From assembly GCA_947493495.1 (NCBI GenBank), contig CANLRN010000006.1, positions 1-64,000 of the forward strand: DNA of 64,000 nt, read 5' to 3'. A program made the translations under genes and the position numbers. Shown one piece after another: positions 46,101-54,605 of this stretch. The first letter of the stretch is position 1. Each line of letters starts with the position of its first letter. The notes under the pieces were generated by a model, which did no database searches, was not told the DNA's origin, and saw only the letters and a list, made by a program, of their open reading frames with translations. This stretch comes from an uncultured Aquimarina sp. Lineage in GTDB: Bacteria > Bacteroidota > Bacteroidia > Flavobacteriales > Flavobacteriaceae.

Positions 46101-47228
46101 TTAATTTTTTGAAATATATCCTACAATCCTTTCACAAGCTTTTCCATCTCCATAAGGGTTATGAAGTTTGCTCATATTTTTATAAACTTTTTCATCTGCT
46201 AATAATTTTTTCGCCTCAGAAACTATTATTTCTTTATCCGTACCAACAAGAATTACAGTTCCTGCATCAACTGCTTCAGGTCTTTCAGTGGTGTTCCTCA
46301 TTACCAAAACTGGTTTACCTAAACTTGGAGCTTCTTCCTGAACACCTCCACTATCCGTAATAATTAAATATGATTGATTCATTAACCAAACAAAAGCGGG
46401 ATAGGACAAAGGAGAAATTAGCTGTATATTTTCTATCTGATCTAAAAGCTCATATACCGGTTTTTGAACATTCGGATTTAAATGAACAGGGTAAATAATC
46501 TGAACATTTGGATTATCTATTGCAATTTGTTTAAGTGCTTCACAAATATTAATAAATCCCTGTCCATGATTTTCTCTTCTATGCCCTGTTACTAAGATTA
46601 TTTTTTTATCCCTTTCGAGAACATTTTTTTTAAGATTTTCTATTTCTTTGTCCTTAAAACCTTCTCCATTCACCTTAGAAACACTAAACTGCAATGCATC
46701 AATTACTGTATTACCCGTAACCAATATAGAATCCGAAGCTTTGTTTTCATTCAACAAGTTTTCTTTTGATGTATTGGTTGGAGAAAAATGAATATTGGAT
46801 ACTACACCTGTAACACTTCTGTTCATTTCTTCTGGAAACGGAGATCTCATATTAAAGGTTCTCAGTCCAGCTTCGACATGACATACCTTTGCACCTGAAT
46901 AAAAAGCTGCAATACTGGATGCCATTGTAGTAGTGGTGTCTCCATGTACATATACAAAATCCGGTTTAAATTCTTCTAAAACAGGTTTTAACCCTATTAT
47001 TATATCCGAAGTTAGCCCATAAAGATTTTGGTTAGGTTTCATTATGTCCAAGTCATAGTCAGCTATAATTTCAAAAAATGATAGTACCTGATCTAACATT
47101 TCTCTATGCTGAGCAGTAATGCAAACTTTTGTTTCAAATCTATCTGAATACTTTTGAAACTCTTTTACTAAAGGTGCCATTTTTATCGCTTCCGGTCTTG
47201 TTCCAAAAACTATTAAGTTTTTTTTCAT
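46101..47228 (-). CDS. wecB: UDP-N-acetylglucosamine 2-epimerase (non-hydrolysing)
   Basis: A 375-residue epimerase converting UDP-GlcNAc to UDP-ManNAc in the cytoplasm. It contains [32 protein letters not shown] (about 36-52), [37 protein letters not shown] (about 118-138), [10 protein letters not shown] (about 216-225) and [21 protein letters not shown] near 287. All active-site motifs of WecB are present. ATG at 47228 overlaps the rfbD stop as ATGA. It directly precedes wecC, as in the E. coli ECA operon. Confidence 0.95.
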   Translation of the reverse strand: MKKNLIVFGTRPEAIKMAPLVKEFQKYSDRFETKVCITAQHREMLDQVLSFFEIIADYDLDIMKPNQNLYGLTSDIIIGLKPVLEEFKPDFVYVHGDTTTTMASSIAAFYSGAKVCHVEAGLRTFNMRSPFPEEMNRSVTGVVSNIHFSPTNTSKENLLNENKASDSILVTGNTVIDALQFSVSKVNGEGFKDKEIENLKKNVLERDKKIILVTGHRRENHGQGFINICEALKQIAIDNPNVQIIYPVHLNPNVQKPVYELLDQIENIQLISPLSYPAFVWLMNQSYLIITDSGGVQEEAPSLGKPVLVMRNTTERPEAVDAGTVILVGTDKEIIVSEAKKLLADEKVYKNMSKLHNPYGDGKACERIVGYISKN

Positions 47229-48094
47229 CTAGTATTTGAATGTAATTTTTTAAAAGAATCCTTCCAATTCAAAATATTTAAACCAAAAGATTCAATGCTT
47301 TTATTTTTATTTAAGACACTATATTTAGGTCGTTGGGCAAAAGTATGGTAATTCTCCCCTTTTTCAACATCAATAGTATCAAGTTTATTTGAAATTTTCA
47401 CTATTTCGTATGCAAAATCATACCATGTTGCTTCACCTTCATTACTAAAATGATAAATCCCATATTCCGAAGAATTACTTTTGATAATAGTAATTATGAA
47501 TTCGGCTAAATCATTTGCACTAGTTGGAGTTCCGGTTTCGGATGTTGTAATAGTTAATTTTTTCTCTGTTGAGGTCTTTTCTAAAATAGTCTTATAAAAA
47601 TTTTTACCATATTGAGAATATAACCAAGAAGTTCTGATTATAAAGTATTTTCCTGCAAATTCTTCAACATACCGCTCTCCAGATAATTTTGATTTCCCAT
47701 ATTCATTAATAGGATTTGGAATATCTTCTTCGGTATAAGGAGAGTTCTTTTTACCATCGAAAACGTAATCTGTTGAAATATGAATTAAAACTACGGAATT
47801 CTTCATACAAACTTCCGCTAAATTTTTAACTCCATCTGCATTGACTAAAAAAGCTTTGTCAGATTCTTTTTCTGCTTGCTCTACGTTAGTATATGCCGCA
47901 CAATTGATAACAAAATTATAAGAATTCTTTTGAAAAAACGGTTTTATGGCATCCAACTGAGAAATATCCAACTCCTGACTATTTGTAAAACATAGTTCTA
48001 ATTCTGGATAATTATCCTTAATCAAATGGATACATTGACCTAATTGTCCATTAGCACCCGTAATTAGAACTTTCTTCTTTTTGCGATACGCCAT
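47225..48094 (-). CDS. rfbD: dTDP-4-dehydrorhamnose reductase
   Basis: A 289-residue SDR giving the last step to dTDP-L-rhamnose. It has [12 protein letters not shown] (about 10-21), [12 protein letters not shown] (about 63-74), [37 protein letters not shown] with the Tyr-x3-Lys (about 128-135), and [19 protein letters not shown] at 48094. It is separated from rfbC, rfbA and rfbB by the Wzz-like gene; the four together give a full rhamnose pathway. Confidence 0.93.
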   Translation of the reverse strand: MAYRKKKKVLITGANGQLGQCIHLIKDNYPELELCFTNSQELDISQLDAIKPFFQKNSYNFVINCAAYTNVEQAEKESDKAFLVNADGVKNLAEVCMKNSVVLIHISTDYVFDGKKNSPYTEEDIPNPINEYGKSKLSGERYVEEFAGKYFIIRTSWLYSQYGKNFYKTILEKTSTEKKLTITTSETGTPTSANDLAEFIITIIKSNSSEYGIYHFSNEGEATWYDFAYEIVKISNKLDTIDVEKGENYHTFAQRPKYSVLNKNKSIESFGLNILNWKDSFKKLHSNTR

Positions 48095-48144
48095 TTATAA
48101 TTTTAATAATGAAAGAACACTCTAAAATTAAACTTATTAAAGAA

Positions 48145-49197
48145 TTAGTATTTACTATAATTCTTCAGGTATTTATTAAAAGTTAAAAGTATTAAACCGA
48201 TAAAAGTCAACAAAATCAGAGCTATAGGAAACAATATTTTCTTTTTACTGAAAAAATCATTTACCAATCCTCCTTTATCAGGAAAATCAGAAATAACGTT
48301 GATAATGTTCTCTGAATCTGCTTTCCTTTGATTAATTTCTTGAATCTCTTGATGTAACTCTTTTGTTTTATCTAATAAGGTGATTTCCGAACGGTCTATA
48401 TCTTTACTGTCAGATGCTAAATTAATGCTGGTGGCAGAAGTTCCTTCAGGTTTATTAAGTTCTAATACCTTTAATTCTTGATAAAACCTCTTTAAAGAAT
48501 CTACCTGTCTAATCTGCTCTTTAACAGTTGTTTCACTTATGGCTATATTGATATCATTTGTCGTTTTCTGAGATTTAAAATATGTATTATTTTCTATAGA
48601 ACGAACTATTGCATTTTGACATTTCTTAGCTACTTCAGAATTAGTAGCCTTTAATTTTATTTTATGAAACCTTGTGTTTATATCATTAAAATTTTCTAAA
48701 TAATCTTTATAACTCAGACTCGCTCTGGAAGTAGAATCCAGTGTAGAAACAAAATCACTGAATTGTTTTAGCTTTTGATTGTCATCAGCAAATGATTCTA
48801 TCTCAATTTCTGTTATAGTTGCTGCTTCTTTATCCGAGATTTTTAAAGAAGCAGCCAATGTTTTGTACGCCTCTTCTTTTGCTAATTCATTATAAAATTC
48901 AATATTATTATAGAGTTGCTGCGCACTATTAAAATTAGGTTGTACAATCATAAAGGATCTATAAACAGGTTCCGAACTATAATCGATATACCAGCCATAT
49001 CCTAAACCAATTACCCCTGCAATTACAAATTTTAAAAAATGCCTCTGTATAAATTGAAAAAAAAGAATAATTAAATGAAAAAGTCCTTTGAAAATATTCC
49101 CTATAAAAATAAATAACTTGTTAAAAGCATCTCCTATTAGCTTAAACAACTGGCCTAAATCTATTTCTTCGGATGTGTTTTCTTGATTGGTGCCCAT
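48145..49197 (-). CDS. Wzz-like chain-length regulator (polysaccharide co-polymerase), copy 1
   Basis: A 350-residue inner-membrane protein with a hydrophobic N-terminal segment (about 24-70), a large periplasmic helical domain (about 75-320, with KTKELHQEIQEINQRKADSENI coiled coil) and a second membrane helix at about 322-340 (ILFPIALILLTFIGLILLTF). This two-helix plan is that of polysaccharide co-polymerases that set glycan chain length. The usual Pro-rich motif by the second helix is weak (SKKKILFPI), so the call rests on topology and location. No Wzc kinase domain is attached. ATG at 49197. Confidence 0.65.
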   Translation of the reverse strand: MGTNQENTSEEIDLGQLFKLIGDAFNKLFIFIGNIFKGLFHLIILFFQFIQRHFLKFVIAGVIGLGYGWYIDYSSEPVYRSFMIVQPNFNSAQQLYNNIEFYNELAKEEAYKTLAASLKISDKEAATITEIEIESFADDNQKLKQFSDFVSTLDSTSRASLSYKDYLENFNDINTRFHKIKLKATNSEVAKKCQNAIVRSIENNTYFKSQKTTNDINIAISETTVKEQIRQVDSLKRFYQELKVLELNKPEGTSATSINLASDSKDIDRSEITLLDKTKELHQEIQEINQRKADSENIINVISDFPDKGGLVNDFFSKKKILFPIALILLTFIGLILLTFNKYLKNYSKY

Positions 49198-49282
49198 AAT
49201 ACGAATTAAAAATTATCCAAATTTTTTAATTTTAAAAAACAAAGGTATATTCTTTTCACAAATAATTATGAAAGAATCCCAT

Positions 49283-49819
49283 TTAAATCATTAAAAAAGG
49301 GAGTTCTTGATCTTTTTTAGAGATGATAAGATCTGAACTCTTACATTTCCAGTCTATTCCTAAATTAGGATCGTCATATCTAATTCCATCTTCTGATTTT
49401 TTATCATAGTAATTATCACACTTGTAGTTAAAAACCGTATCATCTCGCAATACTATAAATCCATGTGCAAAACCACGAGGAATAAATAATTGATAATTGT
49501 TTTGATCATTTAACTCTATGGAGAAATGTTTTCCAAAAGTTGGAGAATGTTTTCTAAGATCTACGGCGATATCTAATACGCTACCTTTAATCACTCTGAC
49601 CAATTTTGCTTGGGCGTACTCCCCTTTTTGAAAATGTAACCCTCTTAATACTCCTTTGGAAGAAATTGACTGGTTATCTTGAACAAAGTTTACATGTAAA
49701 CCTGTTATCTCTTTAAACGTTTTCAAATTAAAACTCTCAAAAAAAGAACCTCTTTCATCCTTAAATATTCTTGGTTTTACTATAAAACAGCCATCTAAAG
49801 ATGTTTTTTCAATTTCCAT
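49283..49819 (-). CDS. rfbC: dTDP-4-dehydrorhamnose 3,5-epimerase
   Basis: A 178-residue cupin-fold epimerase of dTDP-rhamnose synthesis. Motifs: FKDERGSFFESF (about 19-30), VQDNQSISSKGVLRGLHFQ with the catalytic His near 61, AKLVRVIKGSVLDIAVDLRKHSPTFG, and the C-terminal PRGFAHGFIVLRDDTVFNYKCDNYYDK (about 114-140) with the catalytic Tyr. ATG at 49819, 2 bases after rfbA copy 2. Confidence 0.95.
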   Translation of the reverse strand: MEIEKTSLDGCFIVKPRIFKDERGSFFESFNLKTFKEITGLHVNFVQDNQSISSKGVLRGLHFQKGEYAQAKLVRVIKGSVLDIAVDLRKHSPTFGKHFSIELNDQNNYQLFIPRGFAHGFIVLRDDTVFNYKCDNYYDKKSEDGIRYDDPNLGIDWKCKSSDLIISKKDQELPFLMI

Positions 49820-49821
49820 AT

Positions 49822-50679
49822 TTAATCCAATTGTAACAAATATTTTCCATAACCACTCTTTAATAATGGTTTTGCTAATGTTTCAAGCTGATTTTTATTT
49901 ATAAACCCTTTATTATAAGCAATTTCTTCGATAGCACCAATTTTTAGCCCTTGCCTTTCCTCAATGACCTGTACAAATTGTGAAGCTTGCATCAATGAGT
50001 TAAAAGTACCTGTGTCTAGCCAGGCAGTACCCTTATCTAGGATACTAACTTTTAGTTTTCCTTTTTTTAAATAGACATTATTAACATCTGTAATTTCAAG
50101 CTCACCTCTGCTACTTGGTTGAATGTTTTTTGCAATATCTACCACTTGGTTATCATAGAAATAAATTCCTGGAACGGCATAGTTTGATTTTGGTAATTTT
50201 GGTTTCTCCTCAATAGAAATTACATTTCCTCGGTCATCAAAATCTACTACACCATATCTTTCTGGGTCTTGTACATGGTAAGCATAGATAATTCCTCCAT
50301 CAGGTTCATTGTTACTTTCTAAAAGCGCTTCCAGACCAGATCCATAAAAAATATTATCCCCTAGAATTAGTGCAACCTTATCTTGTTCTATAAAATTTTC
50401 GCCAATAATAAATGCTTCTGCTAGCCCGTTTGGTTTTTCCTGAACTGCATACTCAAATCGACATCCGTATTTCTTACCGTCTCCTAATAGTTTTTCAAAC
50501 AATGGCAAATCAATAGGAGTAGAAATAATGAGAATTTCTCTAATCCCTGCAGATATCAAGGTGGCTAGCGGATAATATATCATCGGTTTATCATACACCG
50601 GCATGAGTTGCTTACTTATTGCTAAGGTAAGCGGATGCAAACGCGTTCCTGATCCTCCTGCTAATACAATTCCTTTCAT
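49822..50679 (-). CDS. rfbA: Glucose-1-phosphate thymidylyltransferase, copy 2
   Basis: A 285-residue paralogue of the enzyme at 41045-41908, with the same signature [38 protein letters not shown] and [17 protein letters not shown]. It stands in the order rfbB-rfbA-rfbC and so most likely feeds dTDP-rhamnose, while copy 1 feeds the Fuc4N branch. The two share most residues, so either could serve both. ATG at 50679; an 84-base gap with small inverted repeats separates it from rfbB. Confidence 0.95.
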   Translation of the reverse strand: MKGIVLAGGSGTRLHPLTLAISKQLMPVYDKPMIYYPLATLISAGIREILIISTPIDLPLFEKLLGDGKKYGCRFEYAVQEKPNGLAEAFIIGENFIEQDKVALILGDNIFYGSGLEALLESNNEPDGGIIYAYHVQDPERYGVVDFDDRGNVISIEEKPKLPKSNYAVPGIYFYDNQVVDIAKNIQPSSRGELEITDVNNVYLKKGKLKVSILDKGTAWLDTGTFNSLMQASQFVQVIEERQGLKIGAIEEIAYNKGFINKNQLETLAKPLLKSGYGKYLLQLD

Positions 50680-50763
50680 TCTAATTGTTTTGGTGAATTG
50701 TCTTCGACAAGCTTATCCGTCTACTGACAAGACAGTCTCAGACTGACATTCAATTTTCAAATA

Positions 50764-51774
50764 TTAATTATATTTATTCAAATACCAATCTATTGTTTTT
50801 TCTATTCCAGTTTCGAAATTTTCTTTGGCACACCATCCTAGCTCATTTTCTATTTTAGAGGCATCAATGGCGTATCTAAAATCGTGTCCTGGTCGATCCG
50901 AGACAAAAGTAATCAAATCCAAATATGATTTTTGACCTTTTAATGGTTTGATCTTGTCTAGAATCTTACAAATTGTTTTAGCTATATACAGGTTTTCTCT
51001 TTCGTTTTTGCCACCAATATTATATGTTTCTCCTAGTTTTCCTTTTTCCAAAACTAAATCAATTCCTTTACAATGATCTAATACATACAGCCAATCTCTT
51101 ACATTTTTTCCATTTCCATAAATCGGTATGTTTTCCTCTGCAACTGCCTTTCTTATAATTGTAGGTATTAATTTTTCATCATGCTGCCTGGGGCCGTAAT
51201 TATTAGAGCAGTTTGTAGTTACTACTGGCAAACCATAAGTATGAAAATAACTTCTTACCAGCATATCCGATGATGCCTTAGAGGCACTATAAGGACTATT
51301 AGGAGCATAGGGTGTTTGTTCCGTAAAAAGTCCTGTTCCCGCGAGTGTTCCATATACCTCATCTGTAGATACATGAAGGAATTTAGAACGCTCCATTCCT
51401 TCTTTAAAAATAGTAGGAGCATCCATCCAGTTCTGATAAGCTGCTTGCAATACATTAAAAGTACCCACAATATTAGTATCAATAAAAGCTCCTGGATTGG
51501 TTATCGAATTATCCACGTGAGATTCTGCGGCAAAATGGATAACCTCATCTATTTTATGTTCTAAAAAAATCTTTTTAACTACTTCTAAATCGCAAATATC
51601 TCCTTCAATAAATGTATACTCGCAGGTATCTGATATTTTTATATTATCTAAATTTGCAGCATACGTTAGTTTATCAAGGTTTACTATTTTACTATTTTGT
51701 TGTTTTGATTTAAAATTTACATAATTAGAACCTATAAATCCTGCTCCCCCTGTTACTAAAACTGTTTTTGACAC
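50764..51774 (-). CDS. rfbB: dTDP-glucose 4,6-dehydratase, copy 2
   Basis: A 336-residue extended SDR with VTGGAGFIGSNYVNF (about 6-20), HVSTDEVYGTLAGTG, PNSPYSASKASSDMLVRSYFHTYGLPVVTTNCSNNYGP and GNGKNVRDWLYVLDH. It makes dTDP-4-keto-6-deoxyglucose and is grouped with rfbA copy 2, rfbC and rfbD for dTDP-L-rhamnose. The start is GTG at 51774. It is clearly diverged from copy 1 at 41944-42996. Confidence 0.94.
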   Translation of the reverse strand: MSKTVLVTGGAGFIGSNYVNFKSKQQNSKIVNLDKLTYAANLDNIKISDTCEYTFIEGDICDLEVVKKIFLEHKIDEVIHFAAESHVDNSITNPGAFIDTNIVGTFNVLQAAYQNWMDAPTIFKEGMERSKFLHVSTDEVYGTLAGTGLFTEQTPYAPNSPYSASKASSDMLVRSYFHTYGLPVVTTNCSNNYGPRQHDEKLIPTIIRKAVAEENIPIYGNGKNVRDWLYVLDHCKGIDLVLEKGKLGETYNIGGKNERENLYIAKTICKILDKIKPLKGQKSYLDLITFVSDRPGHDFRYAIDASKIENELGWCAKENFETGIEKTIDWYLNKYN

Positions 51775-51791
51775 TTTTATAGAATTTAAAT

Positions 51792-52781
51792 TTAACTATT
51801 AATATATCGTTCTAATCTACTAGGTAGTTCCTTGAATAAAAATATAATAGATACAGCTAAAAATAATATAATAGGAATTAGAATTTTCATTTTTTGAAAA
51901 AGTGTAATTTTTGAAAGAAAAATATCTCCTTTTTCTACAATATCAAAAAGCTCATCATTCAATATCAATTCATCTTCTTGAGTACTTATTGTATTTAATA
52001 AATTCTGTTTTCTGGTTAATAATGTCGAAACTGTTGGGATTTCAGATTCTTTACCAACCACAATTAATTCATCGTCATTTTCCAAAGGAAGCTTGGTTAG
52101 TTTATCCAAATACGCATCAATGTATTCTACCGTTTTTTTATTTTTTTTCAGATTTATTTCTGTTTGCTTTATGGTTTGAGTTAAAATTTTCTGGTAATAC
52201 TCATTCGAGCGAATATAACTTAGAATATTCATAGAAATTATTTCATTTTCTGAATCTTTATCTCTAAAATGAAACACTAATCGATGATACTTGTAAAAGT
52301 TTTGATACCGTATATCCTCAAGGGTCTGCGCATCGTAACTTTCGATGATTCGATAAAAATATTCTTTATCTCCATATTTTTCATGCAAATTATCCAGTAC
52401 ATCTGTCGCTCTAATTATTGGTGCGATTTCTACTTGCAGAAGGTTTTTTACAGAATTGCTGTCTAGTTTTATTTTTTCAAGAAATTGTGAATCTTTTATT
52501 TTGGTTTTTAAACTAGTAACTACATCATAAATATACTCTTTAGTATCATATTTTGGTTCTATAATTATTTCTTGAGTATATTTTTTGGAAAATCCTAATC
52601 CGCTATCTAAAAAATACCCTGTAATAGCTCCGATAATCAATAGTACTAAAAACAGTAGCCATTTTCTTTTGTAAAATAAGAAAACAGAAATGCCAATTTT
52701 AAGAAGATTTTTAAACCTCCTCTCAATACTCTTAGAGATGTAACTTAAGTTCACCTCATCTGCTTTTTCTTTTGTACTCAT
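51792..52781 (-). CDS. Wzz-like chain-length regulator, copy 2
   Basis: A 329-residue inner-membrane protein with one helix near the N-terminus (about 43-62, WLLFLVLLIIGAITGYFLDS), a periplasmic domain with coiled-coil stretches (TIKQTEINLKKNKKTVEYIDAYL) and a final helix (about 301-318, ILIPIILFLAVSIIFLF). It shares layout with the protein at 48145-49197 though little sequence. Probably a polysaccharide co-polymerase with no kinase domain. ATG at 52781. It is 17 bases upstream of rfbB copy 2 and 4 bases downstream of the conserved protein at 52786. Confidence 0.65.
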   Translation of the reverse strand: MSTKEKADEVNLSYISKSIERRFKNLLKIGISVFLFYKRKWLLFLVLLIIGAITGYFLDSGLGFSKKYTQEIIIEPKYDTKEYIYDVVTSLKTKIKDSQFLEKIKLDSNSVKNLLQVEIAPIIRATDVLDNLHEKYGDKEYFYRIIESYDAQTLEDIRYQNFYKYHRLVFHFRDKDSENEIISMNILSYIRSNEYYQKILTQTIKQTEINLKKNKKTVEYIDAYLDKLTKLPLENDDELIVVGKESEIPTVSTLLTRKQNLLNTISTQEDELILNDELFDIVEKGDIFLSKITLFQKMKILIPIILFLAVSIIFLFKELPSRLERYINS

Positions 52782-52785
52782 TTAT

Positions 52786-54477
52786 TTATGCTTTTTTAAA
52801 TATTTGCTCTAAAATCTTCTCTGTAATCAAATAGGTCGGTTTTACCCCTGTAGTACCTAGTCCTCCTGATGCTAGTGTACTTCCTGTTTCTAATGGGTTA
52901 TCAGATGCATAATAAGCATAACGAACTATTACATTAGAATTGATACTGCCTCGTAATTTTGAGGCGGATTGAATGGCTTTTTGATAGTGCGCACCTTCCA
53001 TCTCTAATCCAATTACATTCCAGGTAGAGTCATGAAAAAACTTTAAAATATCTCTATTCTGTAAGGATGTCCCTAATACAGTAATCATAGCACCATCGTA
53101 TATGTCTATACCTTCACCTTCAAGGTCTTCTTTCTTTAAATCATTTTTAAATGGATAATTATCAGCTGTTCCTTCAAAAACGTGAGCGGATGGAATCATA
53201 ATATCTCCTTTACCTCCCTCGAGAATACCTGCTTTGCCCATAATGGAGATAGATTTTACATTTAGATATTTTTTTACTTCTAATTGTACATATGGTTTTA
53301 ACAACTCATCCATCGTTTCATATGCTTGTTCTCCAAAAGCATAATCCATTACTATAATTACTGGTTTTTCTTCCTTAGACAATTCAGAAATTGCCTCTGC
53401 ATATTCGCATCCTGTATACTTGTCTGTATCAAAAATCTGTACATTGATATTGGCTCCACTATGATCTTCGAGATAAGACATGCCATTTTGTGTAGCCGTC
53501 TTTTTTACTTTTACTCTCATCTTTTCATTCTTATCATCACTTAGCAATTCATATAAATCAGATGAGGTTTTGGTTTTAAGCTCTGTCCTGAACGCAATCG
53601 GCACATACAATGTGTTCATCACACTATGCATATTCGCACTGATGATATGGATAGGTCTTTCTAATAGCTGTAAGTTTTCTAGTGTATCTTTGATTGTATT
53701 AGCCCATCGCTCTCCGTGAATATGATGTCCTAATCGTTCTCTTAATACTGGACTAAACGTAACCAGTCGTTTGTTTTCATTCACAGATTCTTCAATTGCT
53801 AGTTTTCCTAACCAATAGATGATATGTAAAAACCGAGCTTTATTTTCTGGGTAAGAAAAACTTTCATAAACCGAAGATACCTCCCGAAAAGTTCTTCCTA
53901 ATATATTAGCTGTGTGTGTTAAAGCGATTTCTCGTTCTGCCTTGGTGAGTTCTTTTTTAGAAAACACAGCTTTCTTCAATTTTTCCCAATCTCTAGTTAC
54001 ATTCCCTTCTTCATTAATCACCACACGGTTCATAATCTTATGGGATTCTATGAACAAGAAAGTAAGGTGTGTTAGTATGTCATAGATTTCTGATCGTCCA
54101 CGTGTTATCTCAATATTCATCTGCTCTTCATCAATGCGATAACAATTTCTTCTTCTTTTTGGTGGGACTATAGGTTTAAAATGAGAGTTTTTATATCCTT
54201 CATCACTAGTCAAATTTATATATCGACATTCTTCTATACCTATAGGTAAACGATCAATCACGTATAATAAACCATCTAGTTCAGCTTTTTCTTCGGCAAC
54301 AGAACCATAGATTTCAGGTCTTAGTGTTAATAGTCCTTCCCTTAATGTATCTCCAGAAATGCCCATAGGTTTATAGAAACCTCTATTGAACAAATGCCGC
54401 ATGGTAATGTACATTCGTTCTATAGCACTCGAACTTTCTTGAGCCCTTGTTCTTCCTTGTTGTTTCAAGTTTTTCAT
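52786..54477 (-). CDS. Conserved Bacteroidota protein (DUF6909-like), phosphorylase-like C-terminus
   Basis: About 563 residues from the ATG at 54477 (MKNLKQQGRT); the frame also has a TTG five codons earlier, but that TTG is the end of a TATATTTG promoter box. The N-terminal part is helical and carries Arg-rich PPKRRRNCYR. The C-terminal third contains PVIIVMDYAFGEQAYE, GKAGILEGGKGDIMIPSAHVFEG and VIGLEMEGAHYQKAI (about 500-514), which resembles the E-M-E-G motif of nucleoside phosphorylases. I recall it as a conserved flavobacterial family (perhaps DUF6909); its function is unknown. It is the first gene before the polysaccharide operon and may be cotranscribed with it (4-base gap). Confidence 0.7.
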   Translation of the reverse strand: MKNLKQQGRTRAQESSSAIERMYITMRHLFNRGFYKPMGISGDTLREGLLTLRPEIYGSVAEEKAELDGLLYVIDRLPIGIEECRYINLTSDEGYKNSHFKPIVPPKRRRNCYRIDEEQMNIEITRGRSEIYDILTHLTFLFIESHKIMNRVVINEEGNVTRDWEKLKKAVFSKKELTKAEREIALTHTANILGRTFREVSSVYESFSYPENKARFLHIIYWLGKLAIEESVNENKRLVTFSPVLRERLGHHIHGERWANTIKDTLENLQLLERPIHIISANMHSVMNTLYVPIAFRTELKTKTSSDLYELLSDDKNEKMRVKVKKTATQNGMSYLEDHSGANINVQIFDTDKYTGCEYAEAISELSKEEKPVIIVMDYAFGEQAYETMDELLKPYVQLEVKKYLNVKSISIMGKAGILEGGKGDIMIPSAHVFEGTADNYPFKNDLKKEDLEGEGIDIYDGAMITVLGTSLQNRDILKFFHDSTWNVIGLEMEGAHYQKAIQSASKLRGSINSNVIVRYAYYASDNPLETGSTLASGGLGTTGVKPTYLITEKILEQIFKKA

Positions 54478-54489
54478 ACGTTTTCCTGA

Positions 54490-54497
54490 CAAATATA
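54490..54497 (-). promoter_or_regulatory. -7 box (TATATTTG) before the gene ending at 52786
   Basis: TATATTTG on the minus strand, 12 bases before the ATG at 54477. Transcription would start almost at the ATG, giving a very short leader. It may be the promoter for the right polysaccharide operon. Confidence 0.4.
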
Positions 54498-54605
54498 GGG
54501 TTTATTATCCTAAAAAAGAGCTCTTTTTAACAAGGGGCTAGTCGACTAATTATTCTGAAAGGGAGTTAGTATGAATCATATTAAACAAAGTGCTAAAATG
54601 CATTT

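Noticed and set aside
50690..50763. Small inverted repeats (AGTCTCAGACT and CGACAAG motifs) between rfbA and rfbB copy 2
   Set aside because: They recall intergenic repeats of flavobacteria, but only one occurrence was noticed and no clear stem with a T-run is present.
54513..54528. Perfect palindrome AAAAAGAGCTCTTTTT as a terminator or operator
   Set aside because: It has no loop for a stable terminator hairpin and may be a chance AT-rich palindrome; no partner site was found.
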